From positions 1 to 64,000 of the forward strand of contig CAYQQU010000002.1 of NCBI GenBank assembly GCA_964419545.1: DNA of 64,000 nt, read 5' to 3'. The translations under genes and the position numbers were made by a program. The notes under the pieces were generated by a model that was not told the DNA's origin, ran no database searches, and saw only the letters and a list, made by a program, of their open reading frames with translations. Within the stretch, counting starts at the first letter, position 1; each line of letters starts with the position of its first letter. This DNA is from CAYQQU01 sp964419545. Its GTDB lineage: Bacteria; Bacteroidota; Bacteroidia; Chitinophagales; Saprospiraceae. Shown here in pieces: positions 32,903 to 41,326 of this stretch.

Positions 32903-34237
32903 CTACCGGCTCAGTCTTTCGTCTTTGGCGTTGCGGTATACCTCGTACCCCTCCCGGTCTTCGAGTACGGCGGCGATCTGAATCAAAGCATTGAGTACGG
33001 TGAGGTTCTCGGGTTCGGCGAGATGGGCTTTTTCCAGCGGCGGGCGCGCTTTTTCCAGTAGCGCTTTCGCTTCTGACATCAGCTCGGCGTAGCTTTTCAG
33101 GCGTTCTTCCTGCCGGGCCTGGGCGATGAGGCGCGAAGCTTCGTTCAGGTACATTGCTCCCATATTGAAATAAGCCTCGGCGCGCTCCGGCTCCATTTGG
33201 ATAGCTTCCCGGTAGATTGCGGCGGCTCGTTCGCGATCGGACAGCTCCAGCAGCTGTGCATAGGCGATATGGTAAGCGTATTGGAAAGGCTGGTTGTCGA
33301 TAGCCTGGGCGAAAACTTTCAAGGCTTCGTTATACCGGTCGGGCGCCTGCAGGTAGAGGTCGAGTTGCAGGTTGTACAAATCCGAGCGGATCGCTTCGTA
33401 CTGCTCGCTGAAATATTTGCGCAGCGGAGCGATCAGCGAATGGTCGTTGCGCAGCCGCCGGTACTCGCGATCGAGGGTTTTCAGTCCTTCTGCTACCGAG
33501 TTCAGCGCCTGGTCGATATCGTATTTGGAAGGCGTGTCCTGCTGCCCTTCCGGTTCCTGGTGCCGGTAGCGATAATGCAGCAATGCTTTGCGGTAGAAGG
33601 CGTAAGCGAACAGCAGGTCGGGGCGCGCCGGTGGCCGGCGCTCAAAAGCTTTGATCGCCTTGCGATAAGCGATCAGGGCCGGTTCGTACGCTTTTTGGGC
33701 GAAGTGCAGCCGGCCGGTCAGGTCGTGCAGCAGGTAATCGTCATCGTCGATGCGACGCGCCAGGCGCAGCAGGTGTTTGGCGTCGCGCAGGGCTTGTTCC
33801 CGGCGCAATTCGGGGATGTTGTCGCGCCTGGCGTAGGTGAGGTTTTCCAGCGCTTCCGTGAGCAGCAGGTCGAAGAGGAGGCGGTAATCTTCGCGAATGC
33901 GGTTGGCGTACTTGCCCCGGTCGGTCGCTGCGGCGTCTTTGAGGTCTTCGAACACTTCCCGGTGGTCGCCGGCGTAGGCGGCAAGCCCCTGGTTCGAACC
34001 GGTCTTGCGCAGCTGGTCCAAAAGTAACAGGCGAGCCCGGGCCCGGTAATAGTAGGCGGCGGGCAGCTCGTCACGTCCCAACAGCCCTTTTTCTTCCAGC
34101 GCATCCGTAAGGTCGGTAATGGCTTTTTCATAGTGCCCGGTGCGACAGGCTTTGACGCCGGCTTTGACCCGTTTCTTCTGAGCGGATAACGGGAGAATGA
34201 GCAGGCAGAGCAGGGAGAGGATAAGGAGGTGCTTCAT
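32903..34237 (-). CDS. Secreted TPR-repeat protein
   Basis: The 444-residue product has a signal peptide (MKHLLILSLLCLLILPLSAQ) and is almost entirely helical, with TPR signatures such as VKACRTGHYEKAITDLTDALEE, FAQKAYEPALIAYRKAIKAFE, ALKVFAQAIDNQPFQYAYHIAYAQ and AAAIYREAIQMEPERAEAYFNMGAMYLNEA. It should form a periplasmic superhelical scaffold for protein interactions. I recognise no specific family or partner. Confidence 0.85.
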   Translation of the reverse strand: MKHLLILSLLCLLILPLSAQKKRVKAGVKACRTGHYEKAITDLTDALEEKGLLGRDELPAAYYYRARARLLLLDQLRKTGSNQGLAAYAGDHREVFEDLKDAAATDRGKYANRIREDYRLLFDLLLTEALENLTYARRDNIPELRREQALRDAKHLLRLARRIDDDDYLLHDLTGRLHFAQKAYEPALIAYRKAIKAFERRPPARPDLLFAYAFYRKALLHYRYRHQEPEGQQDTPSKYDIDQALNSVAEGLKTLDREYRRLRNDHSLIAPLRKYFSEQYEAIRSDLYNLQLDLYLQAPDRYNEALKVFAQAIDNQPFQYAYHIAYAQLLELSDRERAAAIYREAIQMEPERAEAYFNMGAMYLNEASRLIAQARQEERLKSYAELMSEAKALLEKARPPLEKAHLAEPENLTVLNALIQIAAVLEDREGYEVYRNAKDERLSR

Positions 34238-34262
34238 CCGGGGGTGTTCTTAGTGTCGTCTC

Positions 34263-34358
34263 AGCTTGTTTGGAGCAGCATCGCTTTGAATGACGGTTGC
34301 CGGAACAAGTAATTTTCGCAAATGCTTGATTGACAACAGGCGCGAGCTCCAAGCAGCT
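34263..34358. repeat. Possible diverged copy C of the palindromic intergenic repeat
   Basis: GTTTGGAGC at 34268-34276 followed by CATCGCTTTGAATGACGGTT parallels copy B; the element closes with GAGCTCCAAGCAGCTCT (to 34358), parallel to GCTCCAAACATCTCT. The inner hairpin is not preserved. Homology is probable but not certain. Confidence 0.4.
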
Positions 34359-34562
34359 CTTCGAAAAAAATTCAAAAACAAAACCTTTCTCATTTAACTT
34401 CTACTGCTCTTTCCAGTCAAAGGTTGCGTGCAAAAGTAAATAGTTTTGATTATCCCACGCAGCTTTCATACTGCCGAACCATTGATTTAAGAAAAGCTAC
34501 CAGTGGTTGAAAAAAGTGTGCACTGTTTTGATTCCTGAATATCTTGCAAAAAAAATAAACCG
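34359..34562. other. AT-rich upstream region of the redoxin operon
   Basis: There is no gene here. A perfect -7 box TAGTTTTG stands at 34441-34448 but lacks TTG at 19-21 nt upstream (a TTG is only 14 nt away). The leader from there to 34563 would be about 110 nt. No riboswitch or terminator is recognised. Confidence 0.4.
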
Positions 34563-35096
34563 ATGAATGCTTTACTGTTACTTGCTTTTCTGGCCTGTAC
34601 TCCGCCCGTTCCGACCGACAGCATGACGGTATACGTGTTTTTGCACGACGAGTGTGTCGTCTCCCAATTCTACACGCCTGCCTTGCGCCGCCTGCACGAT
34701 ACTTACGCCGGGCCGGACGTCAGCTTCGTCGGTTATTTCCCGAACCCTGCCGCCACTCCCGAGCGCATCTACGCTTTTGCGGAAAAATACGAACTGCCTT
34801 TTCCGCTCTATCCGGATCATTTTAAACGGGCCGCCCACCGGCTGGGCGCCACCGTCACCCCCGAGGCGGTGGTATATGACCACGCGGCAGACCGCATACT
34901 CTACCGGGGCCGCATCGACAACAGTTTCGTACGGGTGGGCCGCCGGCGTCAGGTGACCACTTCTTTCGAACTGGAAACCGTGCTGAAAAAACGGCAGCCG
35001 CCCGCAGCCCGGGACACGCCGGCCGTCGGCTGCCTGATCAATTTTAACGACCCGCTTTACAACATCCAAAAAACCTGCACACCTGAAGCGTACTAA
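34563..35096 (+). CDS. Redoxin-like lipoprotein, partner of the haem/copper protein
   Basis: The 177-residue product has a very short, uncharged signal ending in LACT (probable lipid Cys12) and a thioredoxin fold: TVYVFLHDECVVSQFYTPALRRLHDTY with a single active-site-type Cys31 (no CxxC), VSFVGYFPNPAATPERIYAFAEKYELPFPL, LGATVTPEAVVYDHAADRILYRGRIDN and a late AVGCLI. By memory these motifs match the N-terminal module of large proteins in Planctomycetota and others, where the same chain continues into a haem c plus copper-monooxygenase module. Here that module is the next gene, 34 bp away. Confidence 0.8.
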   Translation: MNALLLLAFLACTPPVPTDSMTVYVFLHDECVVSQFYTPALRRLHDTYAGPDVSFVGYFPNPAATPERIYAFAEKYELPFPLYPDHFKRAAHRLGATVTPEAVVYDHAADRILYRGRIDNSFVRVGRRRQVTTSFELETVLKKRQPPAARDTPAVGCLINFNDPLYNIQKTCTPEAY

Positions 35097-35130
35097 TTGT
35101 ATTCCAGCAATTTCCAAAACCATCCATACC

Positions 35131-36723
35131 ATGAAAAAAATATTTACCCTTCTCGGCTGCCTGATGCTGACATTCGCCATGACCGGCCAGTCGGTCACTT
35201 TCAGCGAGCACATCGCGCCGATCATTTACGACAATTGCACGTCCTGCCACCGGCCGGGCGAGATCGGCCCCATGGCGCTGACCAACTACGAAGAGATCCG
35301 CAACTGGGCGCCCATGATCGACTATGTGACCGATATCCGGTACATGCCCCCCTGGAAGCCCGATCCCGACTTTTCCAATTTTCTGGACGAGCGGGCGCTC
35401 AGCGATGAAGAGATCCAATTGATCCAGGACTGGGTGGCTGCCGGTACGCCCCAGGGCGATCCGGCGCTGGAACCGCCGCTGCCCGATTTCCCGGAAGGGT
35501 CGCAGCTCGGCGAGCCCGACCTGGTGCTTTCTTTTGAAGAAGCCCACCTGCATCCGGGCGACAACCTCGACGAATACCGCTATTTCGTGTTACCCACGGG
35601 GCTGACCGAAGATGTCGACCTCTCGGCCCTGGAGCTGCGCCCCGGCAATACCCGCATCGTCCACCACGCTCTGTTCTGGAACGACACCACGGGGCAGGCC
35701 GCCGCGCTCGACGCCGAAACGCCCGAGTACGGCTTCGAGGGCTTCGGCGGTTTCGGCAGCGGGCAGAACAGCAGCTTTACGCGTTCCCAGCAATTACCGG
35801 GTTACGTGCCGGGCGCCAAGCCGCGGCATTACGTGGAGGGCATCGGTCAGCGCCTCTATGCAGGCTCCGACCTCGTGGTCCAAATGCACTACGCTCCGAC
35901 GCCCGTAGCCGAGTACGACTCGTCTACCGTCAACCTCTTCTTTAAAGACGAGCCCGTAGCGCGCTACGTGCGCACCCACATTATGCTGCCTGTCTTCGGC
36001 ACGCTGACCAACGGCCCCTTCTTCATTCCCGCCAACCAGGAACGCACCTTTCACGGCATCTGGGAAATAGAGGAAGACCTCAGCCTGATCGGCGTCGCCC
36101 CTCATATGCACTTGCTGGGACGCGACTGGACGGTGTTCGCCATATCGCCGGAAGGGGATACCACCAATCTGATCTCGATCCCGGACTGGGACTTCAACTG
36201 GCAGGGCACTTACTATTTCGACCGCTTCGTCATTGTGCCGGCCGGCTCCGAGATCCATGCCTATGCGAGCTACGACAATACGGCCGATAATCCCTATAAC
36301 CCCAATAACCCGCCGCAGTGGGTATCCTGGGGCGAGGGCACTGCCGACGAGATGTACTATCTGCCGATCGCTTACGTACCGTACCAGCCCGGTGACGAAA
36401 ACGTCGTTTTTCCCGACGACCAAACGACGGATGTGGAGGAGGCCCTGCGGCTGGCGACCGCCGAGAACAAGCTGTATCCTCCTTATCCCAACCCCGCGGC
36501 CGGAGCCGTAACCATAGGCTATACCCTGGAAACACCGGCGAGAGTCAGCCTGGAAATACTCGATGCCACCGGTCGCAGCGTGAAGACGGTTTTCGTCGAC
36601 CGCCAGCACCTGGCCGGGCAACATAAGATCGAACTAGACGGCGGCGCGCTGCCGTCCGGATTTTATCTGCTGAATCTGCGGGGACCGGGCTTTTCGCTGA
36701 CTCAGCCACTGATGGCGCGGTAG
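35131..36723 (+). CDS. Haem c plus type II copper monooxygenase (PHM-like) protein with T9SS sorting domain
   Basis: The 530-residue product has a signal peptide (1-20) and a cytochrome-c module (about 21-110) with CTSCH (36-40) and a possible axial Met72 in YMPPW. A PHM-like double-jelly-roll part (about 125-425) shows all expected copper ligands: His178-His179, His253 (LVVQMHY), His325/His327 (APHMHLLG) and Met408 (DEMYY). A C-terminal type A T9SS sorting domain (about 446-530; YPNPAAGAVTIGY to LNLRGPGFSLTQPLMAR) directs it across the outer membrane. It likely performs an outer-surface oxidative reaction; the substrate is unknown. Confidence 0.85.
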   Translation: MKKIFTLLGCLMLTFAMTGQSVTFSEHIAPIIYDNCTSCHRPGEIGPMALTNYEEIRNWAPMIDYVTDIRYMPPWKPDPDFSNFLDERALSDEEIQLIQDWVAAGTPQGDPALEPPLPDFPEGSQLGEPDLVLSFEEAHLHPGDNLDEYRYFVLPTGLTEDVDLSALELRPGNTRIVHHALFWNDTTGQAAALDAETPEYGFEGFGGFGSGQNSSFTRSQQLPGYVPGAKPRHYVEGIGQRLYAGSDLVVQMHYAPTPVAEYDSSTVNLFFKDEPVARYVRTHIMLPVFGTLTNGPFFIPANQERTFHGIWEIEEDLSLIGVAPHMHLLGRDWTVFAISPEGDTTNLISIPDWDFNWQGTYYFDRFVIVPAGSEIHAYASYDNTADNPYNPNNPPQWVSWGEGTADEMYYLPIAYVPYQPGDENVVFPDDQTTDVEEALRLATAENKLYPPYPNPAAGAVTIGYTLETPARVSLEILDATGRSVKTVFVDRQHLAGQHKIELDGGALPSGFYLLNLRGPGFSLTQPLMAR

Positions 36724-36756
36724 GCCATTCCGGATTTAGACAAAAATTGTGTAACC

Positions 36757-37740
36757 ATGAATAGCCAAGTAGCTTTCCTCTTGCTGTTTTTATTGCTCCC
36801 GTTTGCCGCGCGCCTTCAAACGGCCGACTTTGCCGGGTGGCTGCCGGACTTTCAGCAGGACGTGCGGGCCTACGTAGTCGAAAATATCAACCCCGAAATC
36901 GCTGACTTGCAGGCTGAACTGGAAGCGGCCTTTACAGAGGCGCAACTGGAGTTACTTGCCCAAAAACGCGAAGAGGCCCGCACTTTGCAAGAACAGAGTG
37001 GAGCGCTCATCTCCCGGCTGCTCACCGCTACCCTGAAGGGAATGGACCGCGAGGCGATCGAAACAATGTTCGGCGAGGCGATTCGCAGTCAGATAAAAGC
37101 CTTGACCGGCCTCCTGATCGGAATGGACCCGATCCTGAGTGCGCACCGCAAACCCTTGCAGGAGAAGACCCAAGGGGTGCAATCCAAAGTCAAGGGCTGG
37201 CGCGCGGATATCCGCAGTCTGCGCCGCCAATACGCCTCGGACGAGGAGCTTGCCCGATTGCGGCGCAACCTGGAAGAACAGCTCACCGAGAAAGGGTATC
37301 CCGATTTGCTGCAGCGCCTGGAAAGCATGGCCGGCCTGTTGCGCAACAGCGAAAGCTGGCGGCCGCGCGCCGTGCTCCTCCTGTTTTGGGATGCACAAAT
37401 GGATGCTTCACTGCTCTTTCAGACGGATGCCGAAGAACTGGCGCTAGTCCGCCACGCCCGCACGGAGCCCACTACACGGCTTATCCGATGCTATCCCAAT
37501 CCGGCCGGGTCCCGGGCGACCATCGAATTTGAACTAGCGAAACCGGTTCCATCGTTCACCTTACAAATCGCCACCCTCAACGGGGAAGTACTGCAGAAAA
37601 AGTCGGGCAATGACCTCTCCGCGGGCGCCCATAGTTTCCAAATGGAAACCGGCGCTTTGCCCCCCGGTACTTATCTCGTCAATCTGCGCCTGCCCGGCTG
37701 GGAAGACAGCCGGCGGCTGGTGGTCGGAGATCGGCCGTAA
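36757..37740 (+). CDS. Helical T9SS cargo protein of unknown function
   Basis: The 327-residue product has a signal peptide (about 1-24), a long helical region (about 25-240; for example LQAELEAAFTEAQLELLAQKREEARTLQEQ) and a C-terminal T9SS sorting domain (about 245-327; RCYPNPAGSRATIEFELAKP to LPPGTYLVNLRLPGWEDSRRL). No enzymatic motif is seen. It lies 33 bp after the haem/copper gene, so the two are probably co-expressed and co-secreted. The helical body resembles no family I know. Confidence 0.75.
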   Translation: MNSQVAFLLLFLLLPFAARLQTADFAGWLPDFQQDVRAYVVENINPEIADLQAELEAAFTEAQLELLAQKREEARTLQEQSGALISRLLTATLKGMDREAIETMFGEAIRSQIKALTGLLIGMDPILSAHRKPLQEKTQGVQSKVKGWRADIRSLRRQYASDEELARLRRNLEEQLTEKGYPDLLQRLESMAGLLRNSESWRPRAVLLLFWDAQMDASLLFQTDAEELALVRHARTEPTTRLIRCYPNPAGSRATIEFELAKPVPSFTLQIATLNGEVLQKKSGNDLSAGAHSFQMETGALPPGTYLVNLRLPGWEDSRRLVVGDRP

Positions 37741-37796
37741 TGACGTAAAGGAGGGCCTGTACGCAGTCTTGAGGCAATTAAAAAATCCACCGCACC

Positions 37797-37827
37797 TTGC
37801 TCAAACCAAAAAATAGGTCTAAATTTG
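37797..37827 (+). promoter_or_regulatory. Promoter of tRNA-Phe and, by position, the his operon
   Basis: TTG (37797-37799), 20 nt, TAAATTTG (37820-37827) followed by CCG is an exact match to the TTG/TAnnTTTG promoter. Transcription should begin about 20 nt before the tRNA. No second promoter fits between the tRNA and the his leader ORF. Confidence 0.8.
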
Positions 37828-37854
37828 CCGTCGCTTCTCGAAAAAGGGGCCAAC

Positions 37855-37927
37855 GGTGCGGTAGCTCAGTTGGTAGAGCACAGGACTGAAAATCCTGGTG
37901 TCGGCGGTTCGATTCCGCCCCGCACCA
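37855..37927 (+). tRNA. tRNA-Phe (anticodon GAA)
   Basis: The cloverleaf is complete: acceptor GGTGCGG/CCGCACC, D-arm GCTC...GAGC, anticodon stem CAGGA/TCCTG with loop CTGAAAA (anticodon GAA), and T-arm GGCGG-TTCGATT-CCGCC. The discriminator base is A at 37927. The 3' CCA is not encoded (the next bases are CAT), so it must be added after 3' processing. Confidence 0.97.
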
Positions 37928-37945
37928 CATCTTTACAAGCTTTTG

Positions 37946-38008
37946 ATGCAGTTAGCCGGCGTACATCATCACCATCATTTTACTTTGCTTCCCCGAAGCA
38001 GATGGTAA
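37946..38008 (+). CDS. hisL: Histidine operon leader peptide (20 aa) with five consecutive His codons
   Basis: The ATG at 37946 opens a 20-codon frame reading MQLAGV, then five His (codons at 37964-37978), then FTLLPRSRW and a TAA at 38006-38008. It begins 19 nt after the tRNA-Phe gene and ends 24 nt before a terminator hairpin that precedes hisG. A His run in a short ORF at this place is the hallmark of a his attenuation leader. Ribosome stalling at the His codons would sense charged tRNA-His. Confidence 0.9.
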   Translation: MQLAGVHHHHHFTLLPRSRW

Positions 38009-38067
38009 TCTGAGCGTACGCCAACCCAAAAAGAGGTTTACCATTTGCCGGTAAACCTCTTTTTTTA
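37958..38067 (+). promoter_or_regulatory. his operon transcription attenuator
   Basis: The terminator (3:4) is AGAGGTTTACC (38032-38042) paired with GGTAAACCTCT (38050-38060), then seven T. The antiterminator (2:3) is ATGGTAA (38002-38008, overlapping the leader stop) paired with TTACCAT (38038-38044). The 1:2 pairing is ACCATC within the His codons (37971-37976) with GATGGT (38001-38006), flanked by a longer-range GGCGTAC/GTACGCC stem (37958-37964 with 38016-38022). A ribosome stalled on His would free segment 2 for antitermination; one at the stop codon would cover it and allow termination. Confidence 0.85.
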
Positions 38068-38086
38068 TTTAAATAATCCAAAGCGC

Positions 38087-38947
38087 ATGGAATCCAGATT
38101 AAAGATCGCCGTCCAAAAATCCGGCCGCCTGTTGGACGGCTCGCTTCAGCTGCTCAAGGAATGCGGCGTGCGGGTAGATAACGGTAAAGACCAGCTCAAA
38201 GCCCGGGCGCATAATTTCCCCATCGACATCCTTTACCTGCGCAATTCCGACATTCCGCAATACGTGGAAGACGGGGTCGCCGATATCGGCATCATCGGTC
38301 ACAATACCGTGGTCGAAAAACAAAAAGACCTGGCGGAAGTGCTGCCCCTGGGTTTTTCCAAATGCCGCTTGTCGATCGCCGTACCGAAGAATACTGATTA
38401 TCCCGGCCGCTCGTTCCTCAACGGCAAACGCATCGCCACTTCCTATCCCAATTCCCTGCGCCGGTTCCTGGAGGAGCACCGGCTGGAAGCCGAAATTCAC
38501 GAAATATCGGGCTCCGTGGAGATCGCGCCCAACATCGGGCTGGCCGACGCTATCTGCGATCTGGTCAGCACGGGCAGCACCTTGTTCAAAAACGGATTGG
38601 AGGAAAAAGAAGTCATCCTCAAGTCGGAAGCCTGCATCGTGGCCAACCGCCATCTCGGAGAGGAAGAAAAGAACATTTTCGACCGCCTGCTGTTTCGCAT
38701 CAAATCGGTGCTGGCCGCCCGCAACAATAAGTACCTGCTGATGAACGCACCCAACGAGAAGATCGGGGAGATCATCGAAATATTGCCGGGCATGAAAAGC
38801 CCTACCGTCATGCCGCTCGCCGTGGAGGGCTGGAGCTCGATCCATACGGTGATCGCCGAAGATCGCTTTTGGGAAATTATCGAAGAATTGCAGGCGCACG
38901 GAGCCGAAGGCATCCTGGTGTGTCCCATCGAAAAAATGATCAACTGA
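38087..38947 (+). CDS. hisG: ATP phosphoribosyltransferase, long form
   Basis: The 286-residue HisG starts at ATG 38087 (KIAVQKSGRLLDGSLQLLKECG), 20 nt after the attenuator T tract; the upstream in-frame TTG at 38045 lies in the terminator and is rejected. The catalytic part includes DIGIIGHNTVVEK and the PRPP loop DLVSTGSTLFKNGL. The C-terminal ACT-like domain (about 215-286; LPGMKSPTVMPLA...WSSIHTVI) marks the long form inhibited by histidine and independent of HisZ. It performs the first step of histidine synthesis. Confidence 0.97.
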   Translation: MESRLKIAVQKSGRLLDGSLQLLKECGVRVDNGKDQLKARAHNFPIDILYLRNSDIPQYVEDGVADIGIIGHNTVVEKQKDLAEVLPLGFSKCRLSIAVPKNTDYPGRSFLNGKRIATSYPNSLRRFLEEHRLEAEIHEISGSVEIAPNIGLADAICDLVSTGSTLFKNGLEEKEVILKSEACIVANRHLGEEEKNIFDRLLFRIKSVLAARNNKYLLMNAPNEKIGEIIEILPGMKSPTVMPLAVEGWSSIHTVIAEDRFWEIIEELQAHGAEGILVCPIEKMIN

Positions 38948-38960
38948 ACCTGCCTGCGAA

Positions 38961-40247
38961 ATGAACATCTTTCTGCATCCCCCCTCTGCGCAATGGCCGG
39001 AAATTCTGCGCCGACCGGTTCTGGACACCACTGAACTGGACGTGGCCGTCTCCGGGATTCTCGCTGCGGTGGCCGCTGAAGGCGACGCCGCCGTACGCCG
39101 CTACTCGAAAAAATTCGACCGGGTGGACGCCGGCGATTTTACCGCCGGCCCGGAGGAAATAGCAAGGGCCGCCGCCGAAGTGAGTGGTCCTTTGCAATCC
39201 GCCATCCGAACGGCCGCCCGGAACATCGAGGCTTTTCACCGGCGGCAGCTGATGCCGGAAGAAAGCGTGGAAACTATGCCCGGCGTGCACTGCTGGCGTC
39301 GCAGCGTCCCTATCGAAAAAGTAGGGCTCTACATCCCCGGCGGCACGGCGCCGCTCTTCTCCACAGTACTGATGCTGGGTATTCCGGCGCGCCTGGCGGG
39401 CTGCCGCGAAATTGTACTCTGCAGCCCGCCCCGGCCCGACGGCAGCCTGAACCCCGCTATCTTATTCACCGCCCAACTGGTGGGGGTCACCCGGATTTTT
39501 AAGATCGGAGGGGTGCAAGCCATCGGGGCAATGGCTTACGGCACCGAAACGGTTCCGCAGGTGTATAAAATATTCGGCCCGGGCAACCAATACGTCACCG
39601 CCGCCAAACAGCAGATCAATAAAGCGGGCGTCGCCATCGATATGCCGGCCGGCCCCAGCGAGGTGCTGGTGTGCGCCGACCATAGCGCCGATCCGGCATT
39701 TGTGGCCGCCGACTTATTGTCGCAGGCCGAACACGGCGTCGACAGCCAGGTAGTGCTGGTGGCTTTCGAAGAAAAAATGGTGCGGCAGGTGCTCGATGAA
39801 GTCAACCGGCAACTGGTCGCTTTACCCCGGCGCGCCATTGCCGAAACCGCGCTTGCCAATAGCGCAGCCCTGGTCGTCGACGACCGGCCGACGGCGCAAG
39901 AGGTCATCAATGCCTACGCGCCGGAACACCTCATCCTCTCCCTGGAAGCAGCCGAGGACTTCGCGGAAGGTATTATCAACGCCGGCTCCGTCTTTCTGGG
40001 TAATTTCACTCCCGAATCGGTAGGCGACTACGCCTCGGGCACCAACCACACGCTGCCGACCAACGGCTTCGCCCGGGCGTACAGTGGGGTATCGCTCGAT
40101 TCGTTCGTCAAAAAAATAACCTACCAGCGGCTCACCCGCGAAGGGCTGGCGGCGCTGGGGCCGGCCGTGGAAGAAATGGCCGCCGCCGAACAGCTGACGG
40201 CGCACCGGCGCGCCGTGGCCATCCGCCTCGAAAAGAAGGACGATTAA
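38961..40247 (+). CDS. hisD: Histidinol dehydrogenase
   Basis: The 428-residue zinc enzyme has GLYIPGGTAPLFSTVLMLGIPA, FGPGNQYVTAAKQQI, PAGPSEVLVCADHSADPAFVAADLLSQAEHG (metal-site Gln/His) and the catalytic Glu-His of YAPEHLIL, with GDYASGTNHTLPT near the C-terminus. It oxidises histidinol to histidine in two NAD-dependent steps. It follows hisG by 13 bp. Confidence 0.97.
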   Translation: MNIFLHPPSAQWPEILRRPVLDTTELDVAVSGILAAVAAEGDAAVRRYSKKFDRVDAGDFTAGPEEIARAAAEVSGPLQSAIRTAARNIEAFHRRQLMPEESVETMPGVHCWRRSVPIEKVGLYIPGGTAPLFSTVLMLGIPARLAGCREIVLCSPPRPDGSLNPAILFTAQLVGVTRIFKIGGVQAIGAMAYGTETVPQVYKIFGPGNQYVTAAKQQINKAGVAIDMPAGPSEVLVCADHSADPAFVAADLLSQAEHGVDSQVVLVAFEEKMVRQVLDEVNRQLVALPRRAIAETALANSAALVVDDRPTAQEVINAYAPEHLILSLEAAEDFAEGIINAGSVFLGNFTPESVGDYASGTNHTLPTNGFARAYSGVSLDSFVKKITYQRLTREGLAALGPAVEEMAAAEQLTAHRRAVAIRLEKKDD

Positions 40248-40263
40248 ACTTCATGAATCCGCA

Positions 40264-41304
40264 ATGGCTATCGAAAAGCTCGTACGCACCAACATCCGGC
40301 AACTCACTCCCTACGCCTCTGCCCGTAGTGAATACCAGGGGCGGGCGGATATTTGGCTGGATGCCAATGAAAACCCCTTCGAAACCGGGCTCAACCGCTA
40401 TCCCGACCCCCTGCAATGGGCCGTCAAAGAAAAAATTGCCGGGTTGAAAGGGATCGCTCCCGGCAATATCTTTTTGGGCAACGGGAGCGATGAGGTGATC
40501 GACTTGCTGATCCGCATCTTCTGTGAACCGCGGGAAGACCATATCCTGATCCTGCCACCGACTTACGGCATGTACGCCGTCTCCGCCCGCATCGCCGACG
40601 TCGGCGTACAAGAGGGGCCGATGAAGCCGGATTTTCAGCCCGACCCGGAAGCAGTGCTGCGCGCCGTGGACGGCCACAGCAAGCTCCTCTTTTTATGCAG
40701 CCCCAATAATCCGACCGGCAATAACCTCGATGCCGGCATCCTGCAGGAGTTGGCCGGGGCGTTTCCGGGTATTACCGTCATCGACGAAGCTTATATCGAC
40801 TTCTCCGATCAAAAAAGTGCGCTGAGCTGGCGAGAACAGTTTCCCCGCCTGGTAGTGATGCAAACGTTTTCCAAAGCCTGGGGGATGGCCGGCCTGCGAC
40901 TAGGTATGGCCTTCGCTGCTCCCGGGATCATCGAATTGCTGAACAAGGTGAAACCGCCCTATAATATCAACGCCCTCACCCAACGCGCCGCCCTGGAAGC
41001 TCTGCAAAGACCGGAAGACAAGGAGGCGTGGGTGGCGACCATTCTTGCGGAGCGCCGGCGACTGGCCGCAGCCCTCGAACAACTGCCGTGGGTGCAACGC
41101 GTTTTTTCGTCGGACGCCAATTTTCTGTTGGTGCGCGTAGACGATCCGCAAGGGGTGTACCGTTTTCTGCTGGACGGCGGCATCGTGGTCCGCGACCGTT
41201 CACGCGTGTTGCATTGCGCCGGCTGCCTGCGCTTTACCGTGGGTGCGCCCGACGAAAACGACCGCCTCCTGGAACGGCTGCGTGCATTCAGCTCACTAAC
41301 ATAG
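40264..41304 (+). CDS. hisC: Histidinol-phosphate aminotransferase
   Basis: The 346-residue fold-type I PLP enzyme has LDANENPFETGLNRYPDP, GNGSDEVIDLLIR, SPNNPTGNNL and IDEAYIDF, with the PLP-binding Lys in QTFSKAWGMAGLRLGMA. The arginine near the C-terminus (RFTVGAPDENDRL) binds substrate carboxylate. It converts imidazole-acetol phosphate to histidinol phosphate. It starts 17 bp after hisD. Confidence 0.97.
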   Translation: MAIEKLVRTNIRQLTPYASARSEYQGRADIWLDANENPFETGLNRYPDPLQWAVKEKIAGLKGIAPGNIFLGNGSDEVIDLLIRIFCEPREDHILILPPTYGMYAVSARIADVGVQEGPMKPDFQPDPEAVLRAVDGHSKLLFLCSPNNPTGNNLDAGILQELAGAFPGITVIDEAYIDFSDQKSALSWREQFPRLVVMQTFSKAWGMAGLRLGMAFAAPGIIELLNKVKPPYNINALTQRAALEALQRPEDKEAWVATILAERRRLAAALEQLPWVQRVFSSDANFLLVRVDDPQGVYRFLLDGGIVVRDRSRVLHCAGCLRFTVGAPDENDRLLERLRAFSSLT

Positions 41305-41326
41305 CCCCCCTAAAAGGATAACGCTT

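Noticed and set aside
38045..38086. Upstream TTG start for hisG
   Set aside because: It lies inside the terminator hairpin of the attenuator; the ATG at 38087 starts at the conserved HisG N-terminus.
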